Shown here one piece after another: positions 6,845 to 16,783 of a DNA stretch of 47,731 nucleotides. The translations under genes were made by a program, and so were the position numbers. This stretch comes from an uncultured Lachnospiraceae bacterium (lineage in GTDB: Bacteria > Bacillota > Clostridia > Lachnospirales > Lachnospiraceae), in contig CAMAGI010000005.1 in NCBI GenBank assembly GCA_945833775.1, forward strand, positions 1 to 47,731, in the 5' to 3' direction. Positions within the stretch are counted from its first letter, which is position 1; every line of letters begins with the position of its first letter. The notes below the pieces were generated by a model, which had not been told where the DNA came from, did not search any database, and saw only the letters and a list, made by a program, of their open reading frames with translations.

Positions 6845-8965
6845 TTACTCGCGTGCAAAATCAATTCTCCTGGTAAAGGACTTGGTCTGTGTCGTCCCGG
6901 GCACCGTGGTAACCTCCCCGGTCTCCGGATTGGTAGTCGTAGTGGACGGTGTGGTCACCGTATAGGTCATCGTCAGCGTACCGCCGGAATCCTTCAGGCC
7001 ATAGTAATTAGCTGCCTGAGGGAAGCTGGAATACTTGGTATCCAACAGCACCTGACCGCCGTCCGTAGTGAGATTCACGGCCACCTCGGTTCCCGACACA
7101 TAATCCGGTGCCTCACTTGTCGTGGGTGCGGAAATGATGGTCTCACATTTATATGTGACACTCTCGATTCCAAGGCTCACCTTGATATCAATCGTCGTTC
7201 CCGGCTCCACATAGGAACCGTGGGAAGAACTCTGATAACAAATCAAATCCTTCGACACCTCTTCGCTGTACACATAGGAAATGGAACCGATCTCCAGGCC
7301 CGCTTCGGTGACTTCAATGATACCGTCCTGCTCCGTAAGTCCCATCAGATTCGGTACCCGTACCTTATCTTTACCGAGACTGACCGTCACGGTAATCACA
7401 CTGCCCTTCGGCGCCTTATTGCCCTGCGCGGGGGTCTGTGAAATCACAAATCCGGCCTCCACGGTATCGGAATAATTCTCAACCTTATTGACCAAAAATC
7501 CAAGACTCAACAGGGAATTGTTGGCCTCTTCCCAGGTAAGCTCCGTAACGGAAGGCACTTCAACGCCCTGCGATCCCGCGCTGATCAAAAGTGTCACGGT
7601 GCTGCCCACCTCTATCTGTGATCCGGCCGAAACATTGGCACTGATCACCTGTCCCGCGGGAATGCTGTCCGATTCCTCATAGGTAAGCTCCACCCGAAGT
7701 CCGAGCGCTGTGAGATTCCCCTGGGCATCAACATCCGTAAGTCCCGCCACATTAGGCATCTTCACAAACTCCGGTGCTGTCTGGGATTCCTCCGTGCTGC
7801 TCTCCTGCGTCTGAATCGGGCTGTTATTGGGTCTTTCCGAACGATTCCCACCAAAGAGCTTTGTGGCAAGAATCACAATAATCACACAGATGATAATGCC
7901 TGCAATCACAGCAAGCGCAGTAGTCATGCGCTCCATCTTGGGATCGTAGTCATAATCATCCTCATCCTCCATATCTTCTTCGTATTCCTGGTTGACATCG
8001 GCTGCCAGGCGCATGGTGTCCTCATGCTCCCCGGGATCCCTGTCCGGGTAATTGCTGCGCCGCTTAATCCGCGCAATATCGCTGTCGGTAATGGTGCGTG
8101 TTCCACCCTCCATCTCCGGATCATTCATCACCACAAAATTATCATCCGGATTGAGCAGGGACTGCTTTAAATCGGCAATCAGCTCCGACATACTTTGATA
8201 TCGTCTGTCCGGAGACTTCTGACAGCATTTCATCACAATGCTTTCCACCGCCGCAGGTATTTCAGGGACATACTCCTTCGGGGAAGGGAATTCCTCCTGA
8301 ATATGTTTGATTGCAATCGCAACCGTGGTCTCTCCGTTAAAGGGAACCCGTCCCGTCAACATTTCAAACATCGTGATACCCAGAGAATAGATATCACTCT
8401 TCTCGTCGCTGTAACCGCCTCTTGCCTGCTCCGGTGAGGTATAGTGAACCGATCCCATGACATTGGAGGTAATCGTGTTGCTGGTCGCAGCCTTGGCAAT
8501 ACCAAAATCCGTAACCTTCACCTTGCCGTCTTTGGAGATGATCACGTTCTGCGGTTTGATATCCCGGTGAATGATATGATTTTTGTGAGCAGCCTCAATC
8601 CCCATGCTCACCTGTATTGCAATGCTGACCGCCTCTTTGTAGGAAAGTCTTGCCTTTTTCTCAATGTATTTTTTCAGTGTGATGCCTTCCACCAGCTCCA
8701 TTACGATATAATGGATCCCGTTCTCCTCTCCGACATCATACACATTCACAATATTGGGATGCATCAGTCCCGCTGCCGCCTGCGCTTCAATGCGGAACTT
8801 GGATACAAAATTTTCGTTCTCGGAAAATTCCTGCTTCAGTACCTTGACCGCAACATAACGGTTCAGCTTATGGCACTTCGCTTTATATACATCCGACATA
8901 CCGCCTGTACCGATCTTTTCAAGGATCTCATAGCGATCGCCGATCATCATTCCAATCTTTATCAT
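6845..8965 (-). CDS. prkC: PASTA-domain Ser/Thr protein kinase
   Basis: 706 aa. The cytoplasmic kinase domain (about 12-270) has catalytic Lys41, HRDIKPQN (133-140), DFG (153-155) and the activation-segment SPEQ (177-180). An acidic linker leads to one membrane segment (about 348-370). Three extracellular PASTA repeats follow (about 402-466, 470-535 and 536-601). The last about 100 residues form a Thr-rich outer domain found in several clostridial homologues. The protein senses cell-wall fragments or lipid II through PASTA repeats. GGAGA lies just before the ATG. The cognate phosphatase is encoded just upstream. Confidence 0.96.
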   Translation of the reverse strand: MIKIGMMIGDRYEILEKIGTGGMSDVYKAKCHKLNRYVAVKVLKQEFSENENFVSKFRIEAQAAAGLMHPNIVNVYDVGEENGIHYIVMELVEGITLKKYIEKKARLSYKEAVSIAIQVSMGIEAAHKNHIIHRDIKPQNVIISKDGKVKVTDFGIAKAATSNTITSNVMGSVHYTSPEQARGGYSDEKSDIYSLGITMFEMLTGRVPFNGETTVAIAIKHIQEEFPSPKEYVPEIPAAVESIVMKCCQKSPDRRYQSMSELIADLKQSLLNPDDNFVVMNDPEMEGGTRTITDSDIARIKRRSNYPDRDPGEHEDTMRLAADVNQEYEEDMEDEDDYDYDPKMERMTTALAVIAGIIICVIIVILATKLFGGNRSERPNNSPIQTQESSTEESQTAPEFVKMPNVAGLTDVDAQGNLTALGLRVELTYEESDSIPAGQVISANVSAGSQIEVGSTVTLLISAGSQGVEVPSVTELTWEEANNSLLSLGFLVNKVENYSDTVEAGFVISQTPAQGNKAPKGSVITVTVSLGKDKVRVPNLMGLTEQDGIIEVTEAGLEIGSISYVYSEEVSKDLICYQSSSHGSYVEPGTTIDIKVSLGIESVTYKCETIISAPTTSEAPDYVSGTEVAVNLTTDGGQVLLDTKYSSFPQAANYYGLKDSGGTLTMTYTVTTPSTTTTNPETGEVTTVPGTTQTKSFTRRIDFARE

Positions 8966-9003
8966 ACAAAATCTCCATTCTGAAATCTTAAGCGGACAAT
9001 TCC

Positions 9004-9732
9004 CTATGCAAAGGGTTCGATCAGTACCACGGTGATATTGTCCTTTCCGCCCTTTTCATTGGCGGCATTCACCAACTCCTGTGCCTTTTCCACGATGTCC
9101 CTTGCTCCGCTCAAGATCATGCGGATCTCTTCGTCTTCCAACATGTTGGTAAGACCGTCGGTACACATGAGGATCATTTCTCCCTCTTCCAGCTTTACGG
9201 TAAAGAAATCCGGTTCCACCGTATCCTCCGCGCCGACTGCTCTTGTAATCACATTCTTTTTCGGATGATTCCTCGCTTCATTCTTCTCAAGACTTCCCAT
9301 TCGAACCATTTCTTCGACGTAGGAATGATCCCGCGTGATCTGTCGAATCTCCCTGCCGACGACGTACAATCGGCTGTCACCCACATTCGCGCATGTCAAT
9401 ACCCCGTCCGCATAGGAGGCGGTGACAACCGTGGTTCCCATGCCCTCCAGGTCCTCCTGCTGCGCCGCAATCCTGCGCACAAGAACATTGGCGGCACGGA
9501 TTGCATCCGAGAAAATTTTCGGCACCCGGGTTTCCTTGGACAGGTTGATCTCCTCCACAATGGTCTCCACCGTTGCCTTGGACGCAAAATCACCGGCCTT
9601 GTGTCCTCCCATACCGTCTGCCACAATAAAAAGATTCGGCAGATTTCCGACAGGTGCTTCCGATGTATACAGGTAATCCTGATTCAGTTGTCTTTTCCTA
9701 CCAATATCGGTAATGGAAAATGTCTTCAGCAT
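9004..9732 (-). CDS. prpC: PP2C-family protein phosphatase
   Basis: 242 aa from the ATG at 9732, which is preceded by AGGAGG; a longer frame to 9819 adds a Cys/Arg-rich stretch without family match. PP2C metal-site motifs are present: NQD near the N-terminus, DGMGGH, GDSR, CTDGL and GGKDNITV. It should reverse the phosphorylation made by the adjacent PASTA kinase. It ends 38 nt before the kinase start. Confidence 0.95.
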   Translation of the reverse strand: MLKTFSITDIGRKRQLNQDYLYTSEAPVGNLPNLFIVADGMGGHKAGDFASKATVETIVEEINLSKETRVPKIFSDAIRAANVLVRRIAAQQEDLEGMGTTVVTASYADGVLTCANVGDSRLYVVGREIRQITRDHSYVEEMVRMGSLEKNEARNHPKKNVITRAVGAEDTVEPDFFTVKLEEGEMILMCTDGLTNMLEDEEIRMILSGARDIVEKAQELVNAANEKGGKDNITVVLIEPFA

Positions 9733-9822
9733 TGATTGCCTCCTCCTTGCATGTGCCCTGCACCTGCAAGTCATTAATTCCGATCTTAATATTTTATCAT
9801 ACAAGCACAAAAAGAGCAAGAA

Positions 9823-10869
9823 TTACTGCTCCCTATGCAAATGCCCGCGGCGAAGCTGACCACATGCGCCGTCGATATCCCTTCCCATCTCGCGGCGGAC
9901 GGTCACCGTCACATGGTTTCTTTCCAGTTTTGCCTGAAACGCCCGGATTCTGGAAGCCTCGGACTGCACATAATCCCGCTCCTTTATGGGATTGACCGGA
10001 ATCAGATTGACATGACAGTTGACCGATCTCGCCAGTGTGCTCAACTCTCTTGCGTCCTCATCCGTGTCATTGACCCCTCCCACCAGGCTGTACTCAAAGG
10101 TGATTCTGCGCCCGGTCTTTTCAAAATAATAGGCACAGGTCTCCATCAGCTCTGCAATGGAATAACGATTGGCCACGGGCATCAGCTTTTTTCGCTTCTC
10201 GTCCGTGGTGGCATGCAGAGAGAGCGCCAGCGTAATCTGCAGCTTCTCATCCGCAAGCTGTCGCATTTTCGGCACCAGGCCACAGGTGGAAACCGTGACA
10301 TTGCGCTGGCTGATATGCAAGCCGTTCTCATCCGTCAGAATCCGTAAAAATCGCAACAGATTGTCATAATTGTCGAGCGGTTCTCCCGTCCCCATGACCA
10401 CCACATTGGAAACCCGTTCCCCGGTAATCCCGGTGATCGCATAAATCTGATCCAGCATCTCGGAGGGCGTCAGGTTGCGTTCCAGGCCGTCCAATGTCGA
10501 CGCACAGAAACGGCATCCCATCCGGCATCCCACCTGGGACGAAATGCACACACTGTTGCCGTGTTTATAGCGCATCCAAACACTCTCCACCAGATTCCCG
10601 TCCGCCAGGGCAAACAGGAATTTGCGGGTGCCGTCCAAAGCCGACTCCTGTACCAATACGGGAGTCAGGGCGGTGTAGATGTAACGCTCCGCACACTGTG
10701 CCCGAAATGCGGAAGGGAGGTTTGTCATCTCAGAAAAACCGCGCGCCAGTTTCACATGCATCCACTGATACATCTGAGCCGCCCGAAAAGCCTTCTCGCC
10801 CTGCGCCTTCATATGCTCGGTCAATTCCTGTAATGTCCAGGATTTTATATCTTCTTTCATCTGTTCCAT
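9823..10869 (-). CDS. rlmN: 23S rRNA (adenine-2503-C2)/tRNA methyltransferase RlmN
   Basis: 348 aa from the ATG at 10869, which has GGAGA about 6 nt upstream. An ATG at 10911 overlaps the rsmB stop (ATGA) and would add 14 residues (362 aa); it has no good binding site, but coupling makes it possible. Radical-SAM cluster motif GCRMGCRFC is present, along with the C-terminal catalytic Cys in GACGQL. The enzyme methylates A2503 of 23S rRNA and A37 of some tRNAs. Confidence 0.95.
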   Translation of the reverse strand: MEQMKEDIKSWTLQELTEHMKAQGEKAFRAAQMYQWMHVKLARGFSEMTNLPSAFRAQCAERYIYTALTPVLVQESALDGTRKFLFALADGNLVESVWMRYKHGNSVCISSQVGCRMGCRFCASTLDGLERNLTPSEMLDQIYAITGITGERVSNVVVMGTGEPLDNYDNLLRFLRILTDENGLHISQRNVTVSTCGLVPKMRQLADEKLQITLALSLHATTDEKRKKLMPVANRYSIAELMETCAYYFEKTGRRITFEYSLVGGVNDTDEDARELSTLARSVNCHVNLIPVNPIKERDYVQSEASRIRAFQAKLERNHVTVTVRREMGRDIDGACGQLRRGHLHREQ

Positions 10870-10907
10870 GGCATTTCTCCGATTCGCTCTACTTGGATTC
10901 TCTGCCG

Positions 10908-12209
10908 TCATATGCGCTCAAGCCTGGCGTAAAAAAAGCCGTCACAATCATCCACTCCCGGCAAAAACTGTCGTTTTTCTCTGCACACAAAAGGAAACTG
11001 CTCCGTAATCCACTGCACCGTTTCCTCGTTCTCCCGGGGATTGATGGTACAGGTACTGTACAGAAGTGTTCCTCCCTTTCTGACATACCGCCAGCTGTTT
11101 TCCAGAATCTTACGCTGCAGTATGATCAGGCTCTCCATTCCCTCCGGATTCACGTGATATTTGATATCGCGTTTCTTGCCCATAACGCCCAATCCGGAGC
11201 AGGGCACATCCGCCAGTACCACATCCGCCCGTCCCAACAGGTTCTCATCTGTTTCGCAGGCATCAAACAGCTGAACCTCCATCTGAGAAAGTCCGAAGCG
11301 TTTTGCATTATCCTCGAGTAACGCCTGCTTCTCCCGGGACACATCCCTGGCAAGAACTTTTCCGGAGGCAGTCACCTTCTCCGCGGCAAGCATACTCTTA
11401 CCGCCCGGTGCGGCACAAAGATCCACCACAAAATCTCCGGCTTGTATTCCCGCAGCCTCCACGGCAAGTGCAGAGCTTACATCCTGCACCGTAAAGAAGC
11501 CCTCTGCATAACCGGGCAGCAAAGCCAGATTGTCCGTATCGGAAATGGTATAGACATAGGGTAACACCGTACTCTTTGTGATGGAAACCCCGGCCTCTCG
11601 AAGCTTCTCAATACAGCGGTCGCGCTCGTCCTGCGCCATATCCGTTCGAAACCGGATGGAAACCGGATGAACCGCAAGCATTGCAGAGAGCATCTGCTCT
11701 GTCCTCTCACGGCCATATTGCCCGCACCAGGTTCGAACCAGCCAGAGGGGCATGGAATACTTGACACTCAGATATTCCATGGGCTGCGTCTTGGGATCCG
11801 GCAGAGGAAGCGAGGCTTTGTTTGCGGCAATCGTGCGAAGCACCCCGTTCACAAACCCCTTAAGATTTCGAAATTTACGCTTTTCTGCCAGCTTCACAGC
11901 CTCGTTGCACACAGCAGAATCGGGAACGCCATCCATGTAGAGAAGCTGATAGGTACTCATACGCATCAGACAGCGGATCAGGGGTTTCATCTTATTTACA
12001 GGCACTGTGGAAAAGTGATCCAGATAGTAATCCAGTTCCAGACGACGTTCAATCGTCCCCTCCGCCAGTCGCTTGATGAAGGACTTCTCTCTTCCCTCCA
12101 GATAGTCGTACTTATCCAAAACCGCCTTGATTAATTTGTGGGAAAAGATGTTTTCACGTTCCAGTGTGAGCAAGAGATCCAACACGATCTCTCTGGTGTT
12201 TTCTGCCAT
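10908..12209 (-). CDS. rsmB: 16S rRNA (cytosine-967-C5)-methyltransferase RsmB
   Basis: 433 aa. An N-terminal NusB-like RNA-binding domain (about 1-140) precedes the Rossmann methyltransferase domain with SAM motif DLCAAPGGKS. The two catalytic cysteines are in ADVPCSGLG and YSTCTI. Length and order match the family. It lies 21 nt after the peptidase gene and its stop overlaps a possible rlmN start. Confidence 0.95.
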   Translation of the reverse strand: MAENTREIVLDLLLTLERENIFSHKLIKAVLDKYDYLEGREKSFIKRLAEGTIERRLELDYYLDHFSTVPVNKMKPLIRCLMRMSTYQLLYMDGVPDSAVCNEAVKLAEKRKFRNLKGFVNGVLRTIAANKASLPLPDPKTQPMEYLSVKYSMPLWLVRTWCGQYGRERTEQMLSAMLAVHPVSIRFRTDMAQDERDRCIEKLREAGVSITKSTVLPYVYTISDTDNLALLPGYAEGFFTVQDVSSALAVEAAGIQAGDFVVDLCAAPGGKSMLAAEKVTASGKVLARDVSREKQALLEDNAKRFGLSQMEVQLFDACETDENLLGRADVVLADVPCSGLGVMGKKRDIKYHVNPEGMESLIILQRKILENSWRYVRKGGTLLYSTCTINPRENEETVQWITEQFPFVCREKRQFLPGVDDCDGFFYARLERI

Positions 12210-12230
12210 AACAGCCTCCTGTCGCGTCTT

Positions 12231-12932
12231 CTAGTCGCGTCTTCTGCGTCCGCCCCCGAACAGCAGAACAAGACGTAAAAGCTGCAGTGCGGAGGATGCC
12301 GCAGCCGCAACATAGGTAAGGGCGGCGGCGGTGAGCACCTTCTTGCAGCCGGTCTGTTCCGAGTCGGTAAGCAGCCCATAGTCCGCCACCTTCTGTACCG
12401 CTCTGCGGGAAGCGTTGAACTCCACGGGAAGAGTTACCAGCTGAAACAGCACCGCCAGCGCAAAAGCCCAGATACCGATCTGAATCAGGATCTGATTCCA
12501 GGACAGGAAAATCCCCAGAAAAATCAGCGGAATTCCGACACTGCTTGCAATGTTTACCACCGGCACCAGGGCAGAGCGGATGGACAGCGGCGCATATCCT
12601 TTGGCATGCTGGATCGCATGTCCGCACTCGTGAGCCGCAACGCCCACCGCAGTGACGGAACACCCGTTGTAATTGGACGCAGCGAGCCGCACCGTGTTGG
12701 TTCTCGGATCGTAATGGTCTCCGCTGTCACCGGACAGACATTCAATCTGTACATTGTAAAGCCCTTCCCGGTTCAGAATATCCCGTGCGGCTTCCGCCCC
12801 CGTAATCCCGCGCTGGCAGCGCACGGTACTGTATTTACGCATACTGCTGTTCACCAGTGCACTGGCCCCCAGACACAGTATCATGCCGATGATAACCAGA
12901 TAATAAGTAGGATCAATCAGTCCGTAAAGCAT
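12231..12932 (-). CDS. Membrane zinc metallopeptidase, YugP family
   Basis: 233 aa. One N-terminal membrane segment and a C-terminal hydrophobic pair flank the zinc motif HECGH (101-105). The family is putative neutral zinc metallopeptidase_2; its substrates are unknown. The gene is commonly found between fmt and rsmB in Clostridia, as here (16 nt after fmt). Confidence 0.92.
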   Translation of the reverse strand: MLYGLIDPTYYLVIIGMILCLGASALVNSSMRKYSTVRCQRGITGAEAARDILNREGLYNVQIECLSGDSGDHYDPRTNTVRLAASNYNGCSVTAVGVAAHECGHAIQHAKGYAPLSIRSALVPVVNIASSVGIPLIFLGIFLSWNQILIQIGIWAFALAVLFQLVTLPVEFNASRRAVQKVADYGLLTDSEQTGCKKVLTAAALTYVAAAASSALQLLRLVLLFGGGRRRRD

Positions 12933-12948
12933 TCGTATACCTCCCTTT

Positions 12949-13890
12949 TCATTCTCCCAGTTTATCCGTTGTCGAAAGCTTCACACCCAGCAGGAAATCG
13001 TGGGCACTCATACGCTTCTTGCCCTCCAGTTGAAGCTCCTCGACGCGCAGGATGCCGGTCCCGCACACCACATCAAAGAAATCCTTTCCGACTGTCAAAA
13101 TGTCTCCCGGCGCCTTCTTTTCCTCATCATTTTGTATCCATTCCAGAGGCTTTGCACGCCAGATCTTTAGCTGCTTTCCCTTGTAGAAAGTATAGGCGCT
13201 GGGCCAGGGATTCATACCCCTGATCCTGCGGTCAACAGAAAGCGCATCCGCGGAGAAATCAATCCGCCCCATCGTCTTGTCGATCAGGGACGCATAGCAG
13301 GTTTCACCCTCCTGCTTTACCGGCGTCAGTTTTCCCTCTTCCAAAAGCCGCAGTGCCTCCACAATCGCCTCCCCGCCCAGCACCATCAGCTTATCGTGCA
13401 GGGTTTCAAAAGTATCCGTAGGCGCAATGGCAATCTCCTTTTTGTACAGCATATCCCCGGTGTCCACTCCGGTGTCCATCTGCATGATGGTAATCCCGGT
13501 GACGGATTCACCGTTCAGTATAACATGCTGAATCGGCGATGCCCCGCGATATTTGGGCAGAAGTGAGGCGTGAATATTGATACAGCCGTACTTTGGCATC
13601 TCAAGAATCTCCCGGGACAGAATCTGCCCGAAGGCAGCCACCACAAACACGTCCGCCTCGTAGCGGCGCAGTTCTTCCATTGCCTCGGGTGCTTTGATCC
13701 GCACGGGCTGCAGGACGGGAATTCCATGGCGCAGCGCACACTCCTTCACGGGGGAGGGCACGAGCTGTCCGCTCCGTCCCCTGGGCTTATCCGGCTGTGT
13801 CACAACCGCCGTAACCGTGTGCCCCGCCTGAATTAAGGCATCAAGAGCACCGGCCGAAAAATCGGGGGTGCCCATAAATATCATCTTCAT
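12949..13890 (-). CDS. fmt: Methionyl-tRNA formyltransferase
   Basis: 313 aa from the ATG at 13890, with AGGTGAG about 8 nt before; a TTG two codons upstream sits too close to that site. N-terminal MGTPDFSA and the catalytic stretch NIHASLLPKYRGASPI are present, followed by the C-terminal OB-fold. It formylates initiator Met-tRNA. Peptide deformylase, which removes the formyl group, is the preceding gene. Confidence 0.96.
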   Translation of the reverse strand: MKMIFMGTPDFSAGALDALIQAGHTVTAVVTQPDKPRGRSGQLVPSPVKECALRHGIPVLQPVRIKAPEAMEELRRYEADVFVVAAFGQILSREILEMPKYGCINIHASLLPKYRGASPIQHVILNGESVTGITIMQMDTGVDTGDMLYKKEIAIAPTDTFETLHDKLMVLGGEAIVEALRLLEEGKLTPVKQEGETCYASLIDKTMGRIDFSADALSVDRRIRGMNPWPSAYTFYKGKQLKIWRAKPLEWIQNDEEKKAPGDILTVGKDFFDVVCGTGILRVEELQLEGKKRMSAHDFLLGVKLSTTDKLGE

Positions 13891-13996
13891 ATCCAATTCT
13901 CACCTTTCCGTTTCCATTCCGGTCCCCGCCGTGTCATACGACCCGGCGACTGTCCCGGTCGCGCAGACGGATGCTTCCATCTGCCCGTCAACTCGA

Positions 13997-14479
13997 TCAC
14001 TCTTCATCCTCGCTGTCACTCTGCACATCCATCAACGGTCCCTCGGCCTTTTCCACATACAGATGCCCGTCCAGATGATCCAGCTCATGACAGATTGCGC
14101 GCGCCAAAAGCTCCGTCCCCTCCAGCTCAAAGGACTTCATGTTTGCATCCAAAGCGACCACCTTCACATAGTTGGGCCGGGTTACATTGGCTACTTTTCC
14201 GGGCACACTCAGGCAGCCCTCGCTTCCGGTCTGCTCTCCGCTGGACTCCACAATCCGGGGGTTGATCAACACATAGGGATCCTCGCCCGTCACATCGATT
14301 ACGACGATCCGCTTCAGGATGCCCACCTGAGGAGCTGCAAGGCCCACTCCGTTTGCTTCGTACATCGTCTCCAGCATGTCCTCGATCAGGTCCCTGGTTC
14401 TGGGATTCATCTCGGTGACCTCCTTGCAGGTCTTACCTAACACCGGGTCACCCATCTCACGAATATTACGAATTGCCAT
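13997..14479 (-). CDS. def: Peptide deformylase
   Basis: 160 aa. All three active-site motifs are present: GVGLAAPQ (44-51), EGCLS (87-91) and HELDH (131-135), which gives the Cys and two His metal ligands. It removes the formyl group from new proteins. It sits between priA and fmt, as in many Firmicutes. Confidence 0.97.
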   Translation of the reverse strand: MAIRNIREMGDPVLGKTCKEVTEMNPRTRDLIEDMLETMYEANGVGLAAPQVGILKRIVVIDVTGEDPYVLINPRIVESSGEQTGSEGCLSVPGKVANVTRPNYVKVVALDANMKSFELEGTELLARAICHELDHLDGHLYVEKAEGPLMDVQSDSEDEE

Positions 14480-14515
14480 TTTGTATTTTCCTTCTTTCTG
14501 TCAGATTTCAAATTG

Positions 14516-16765
14516 TTATAGTGTATTCATCGGATCAAAATCAAACTGTATGCTGACTGCCTGGGGCTTCCAGCGGGAAAATGCTTCCTCCAGCAGATCC
14601 TTCATCTCCACCAGCCGACTGTAATCCTTGTGTTTGATGTACAGTACATGGCGGTACACATCGTTCACCTTGCCTACGCAGGCCGGTGCCGGTCCGATCA
14701 GAAGGATCCGCTCCGCAAAAGGGAGCTCCACATCCACCCTAGACTTTACCACATCTGCCAGTCTGTCCGCAAGGTCTTTCCCCTTACTTTCCTCTTTCGC
14801 AAACACCTGCACCGCAACCATGTGTGCAGCCGGAGGATAGCCGGACAACTCCCGGTATAAAATCTCTTCCTCATAAAAAGCCTCGTAGTCCTGCTCGGCA
14901 GCATGCACCACCGCATAATGCTCCGGCTGATAGGTCTGAATGACTGCCTCTCCGGCAAGCTTTCCCCTTCCCGCACGTCCCACCGCCTGGGTAAGCAGCT
15001 GGAAGGTCTTCTCGCCCGCCCGGTAGTCTCCTACGCTCAAAGAAAGATCCGCTGCCAGGACGCCAACCAGCGTAACCTTCTCAAAGTCATGACCCTTGAC
15101 AATCATCTGCGTTCCGATCAGCACATCCGCCTCTCCGTTGGCGAAGGCTGACAGGATCTTCTCGTAGCTGTCCTTTGTTCCCGTAGTGTCCGCATCCATC
15201 CGAAGCGTCCGAATTCCCGGGAACAGTTCCTTTAATTTCTCTTCGATCTGCTGGGTCCCCGCCTTGAATCCCAACAGGTACTTTGACCCGCATTCGGGAC
15301 ATACCGGGGGCTTCGGTATACGATAACCGCAATAATGGCAGATCAGCCAATTGCCACGGTGCTCCGACAGTGACACATCGCAATGGGGGCATTTCATCAC
15401 GTGTCCGCAGGAACGGCAGGAGATAAACCCGGCGTACCCTCTCCGATTTAAAAAGAGCATACTCTGCTGCCCTTTTTCCAGCCGGTCCGCCAAAAGTTCC
15501 TGTAGCTTTTTGCTGAAGATCGAACGATTGCCCTCCCGCAGTTCTCTTCGCAGATCCACAATATGAACCTGCGGCAGTTTTCCTCCGGTGAGACGCCTGG
15601 TCAGCCGAAACAGGCGGTACTCGCCTCTCAGAGCACGATAGTAGCTCTCCAGGGACGGGGTCGCGCTGCCCAGAACCACACTGGCATTCTGTAGTCTTGC
15701 CGCTTCCACTGCCGTCTCACGGGCATGGTATTTGGGTGTGGATTCACTTTTATAGCTTCCCTCATGCTCCTCGTCCATAACGATGAGGCCTAACGAAGGA
15801 AAGGGTGTAAAAAGAGCGGATCTTGGCCCGATGATCACGTCGATCTCGCCGTTTTTGGCCCGCTCGCACTGATCAAACTTTTCACCGGGCGAAAGCGTGG
15901 AGTTCATCACGCTGACCCGATCCCCGAATCTTCTGTAAAAACGAAGCAGCGTCTGGTAGGTGAGCGCAATCTCCGGAATCAACACGATCGCCTGTTTCCC
16001 GCGCTTGATCACCTGTGCGACCAGTTCCATGTAGACTTCCGTCTTACCGCTTCCCGTAATTCCATGGATCAGATAGGTCCCCCGCCTTCCATCGTCATAA
16101 TCCTTTAAAACCTGATCCACGATAAACTGCTGATCCGCACTCAGCTGTCTCGTATCTGCGGACACTTCGTTCAGCCTGACAGGATTGCGAAAAGAGGTAC
16201 TGACCTCCAGACGCACCGCTCCGGCAGCTTCCAGACTCCGGATGCACGCCGCAGACACCCCCAGTTTCCCGGTGACCCACTCGTAGGGAATAACCTCCTG
16301 ATCCTGAAGCTGGGTCAAAAGACGCACTTTCGCATTCTGGTGTCTCCTCTGTGCCTCTCCCAGAAGCGAAATGATCTCCTCCCGGGTCATACAGCGCACA
16401 ATACGCTTGTGCTCCAGCTTTTTGACGGATTGCTTTGCCGGCAGAACCGTTCGGAGTGCCTGGATCATCGTAGAACCGTAATTTCTGCGGATCCATGCCG
16501 CAAGGGCAACCATCTTCTCCTCCACCGACGGCTCGGACTTTGCCGGTCCGACAATCTCCTTGATTTTGGCCGGATCAAATTTGCACGTTGTACCGATTCC
16601 GACCACATAACCCTTGCGCAGCGTATTGCCGTTTCCGAAAGGAATCATGACACACATTCCGGCTTCCACACAACCTCGAAGCTTCTCCGGAATACGGTAC
16701 TGAAAAGGTTTATCCAGTTTTTCATGAGCGATATCCACAATGATATCTGCGTACAGGTCTGCCAT
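14516..16765 (-). CDS. priA: Primosomal protein N' (replication restart helicase PriA)
   Basis: 749 aa, about the normal length. The N-terminal DNA-binding domain is followed by a helicase core with Walker A GITGSGKTEVY and DEEH. A zinc-binding insert with four CxxC pairs (CRSC, CPHC, CHYC, CPEC) comes next, and the C-terminal helicase lobe has VGRAGRG. It reloads the replisome at stalled forks. AGGAGT precedes the ATG; the gene starts 18 nt after the CarD-like gene. Confidence 0.96.
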   Translation of the reverse strand: MADLYADIIVDIAHEKLDKPFQYRIPEKLRGCVEAGMCVMIPFGNGNTLRKGYVVGIGTTCKFDPAKIKEIVGPAKSEPSVEEKMVALAAWIRRNYGSTMIQALRTVLPAKQSVKKLEHKRIVRCMTREEIISLLGEAQRRHQNAKVRLLTQLQDQEVIPYEWVTGKLGVSAACIRSLEAAGAVRLEVSTSFRNPVRLNEVSADTRQLSADQQFIVDQVLKDYDDGRRGTYLIHGITGSGKTEVYMELVAQVIKRGKQAIVLIPEIALTYQTLLRFYRRFGDRVSVMNSTLSPGEKFDQCERAKNGEIDVIIGPRSALFTPFPSLGLIVMDEEHEGSYKSESTPKYHARETAVEAARLQNASVVLGSATPSLESYYRALRGEYRLFRLTRRLTGGKLPQVHIVDLRRELREGNRSIFSKKLQELLADRLEKGQQSMLFLNRRGYAGFISCRSCGHVMKCPHCDVSLSEHRGNWLICHYCGYRIPKPPVCPECGSKYLLGFKAGTQQIEEKLKELFPGIRTLRMDADTTGTKDSYEKILSAFANGEADVLIGTQMIVKGHDFEKVTLVGVLAADLSLSVGDYRAGEKTFQLLTQAVGRAGRGKLAGEAVIQTYQPEHYAVVHAAEQDYEAFYEEEILYRELSGYPPAAHMVAVQVFAKEESKGKDLADRLADVVKSRVDVELPFAERILLIGPAPACVGKVNDVYRHVLYIKHKDYSRLVEMKDLLEEAFSRWKPQAVSIQFDFDPMNTL

Positions 16766-16783
16766 TTTCCGGACTCCTTCCCA

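Noticed and set aside
6227..7441. 404-codon plus-strand frame opposite rsgA and the kinase gene
   Set aside because: It is the complement of two clearly conserved genes, and its translation has no recognisable domain.
9733..9819. 29-residue extension of the PP2C phosphatase
   Set aside because: Cys/Arg-rich sequence without family match; AGGAGG lies directly before the inner ATG.
14516..14628. Broken gene at the priA end
   Set aside because: The C-terminus of PriA is complete and in frame; no frameshift is needed.
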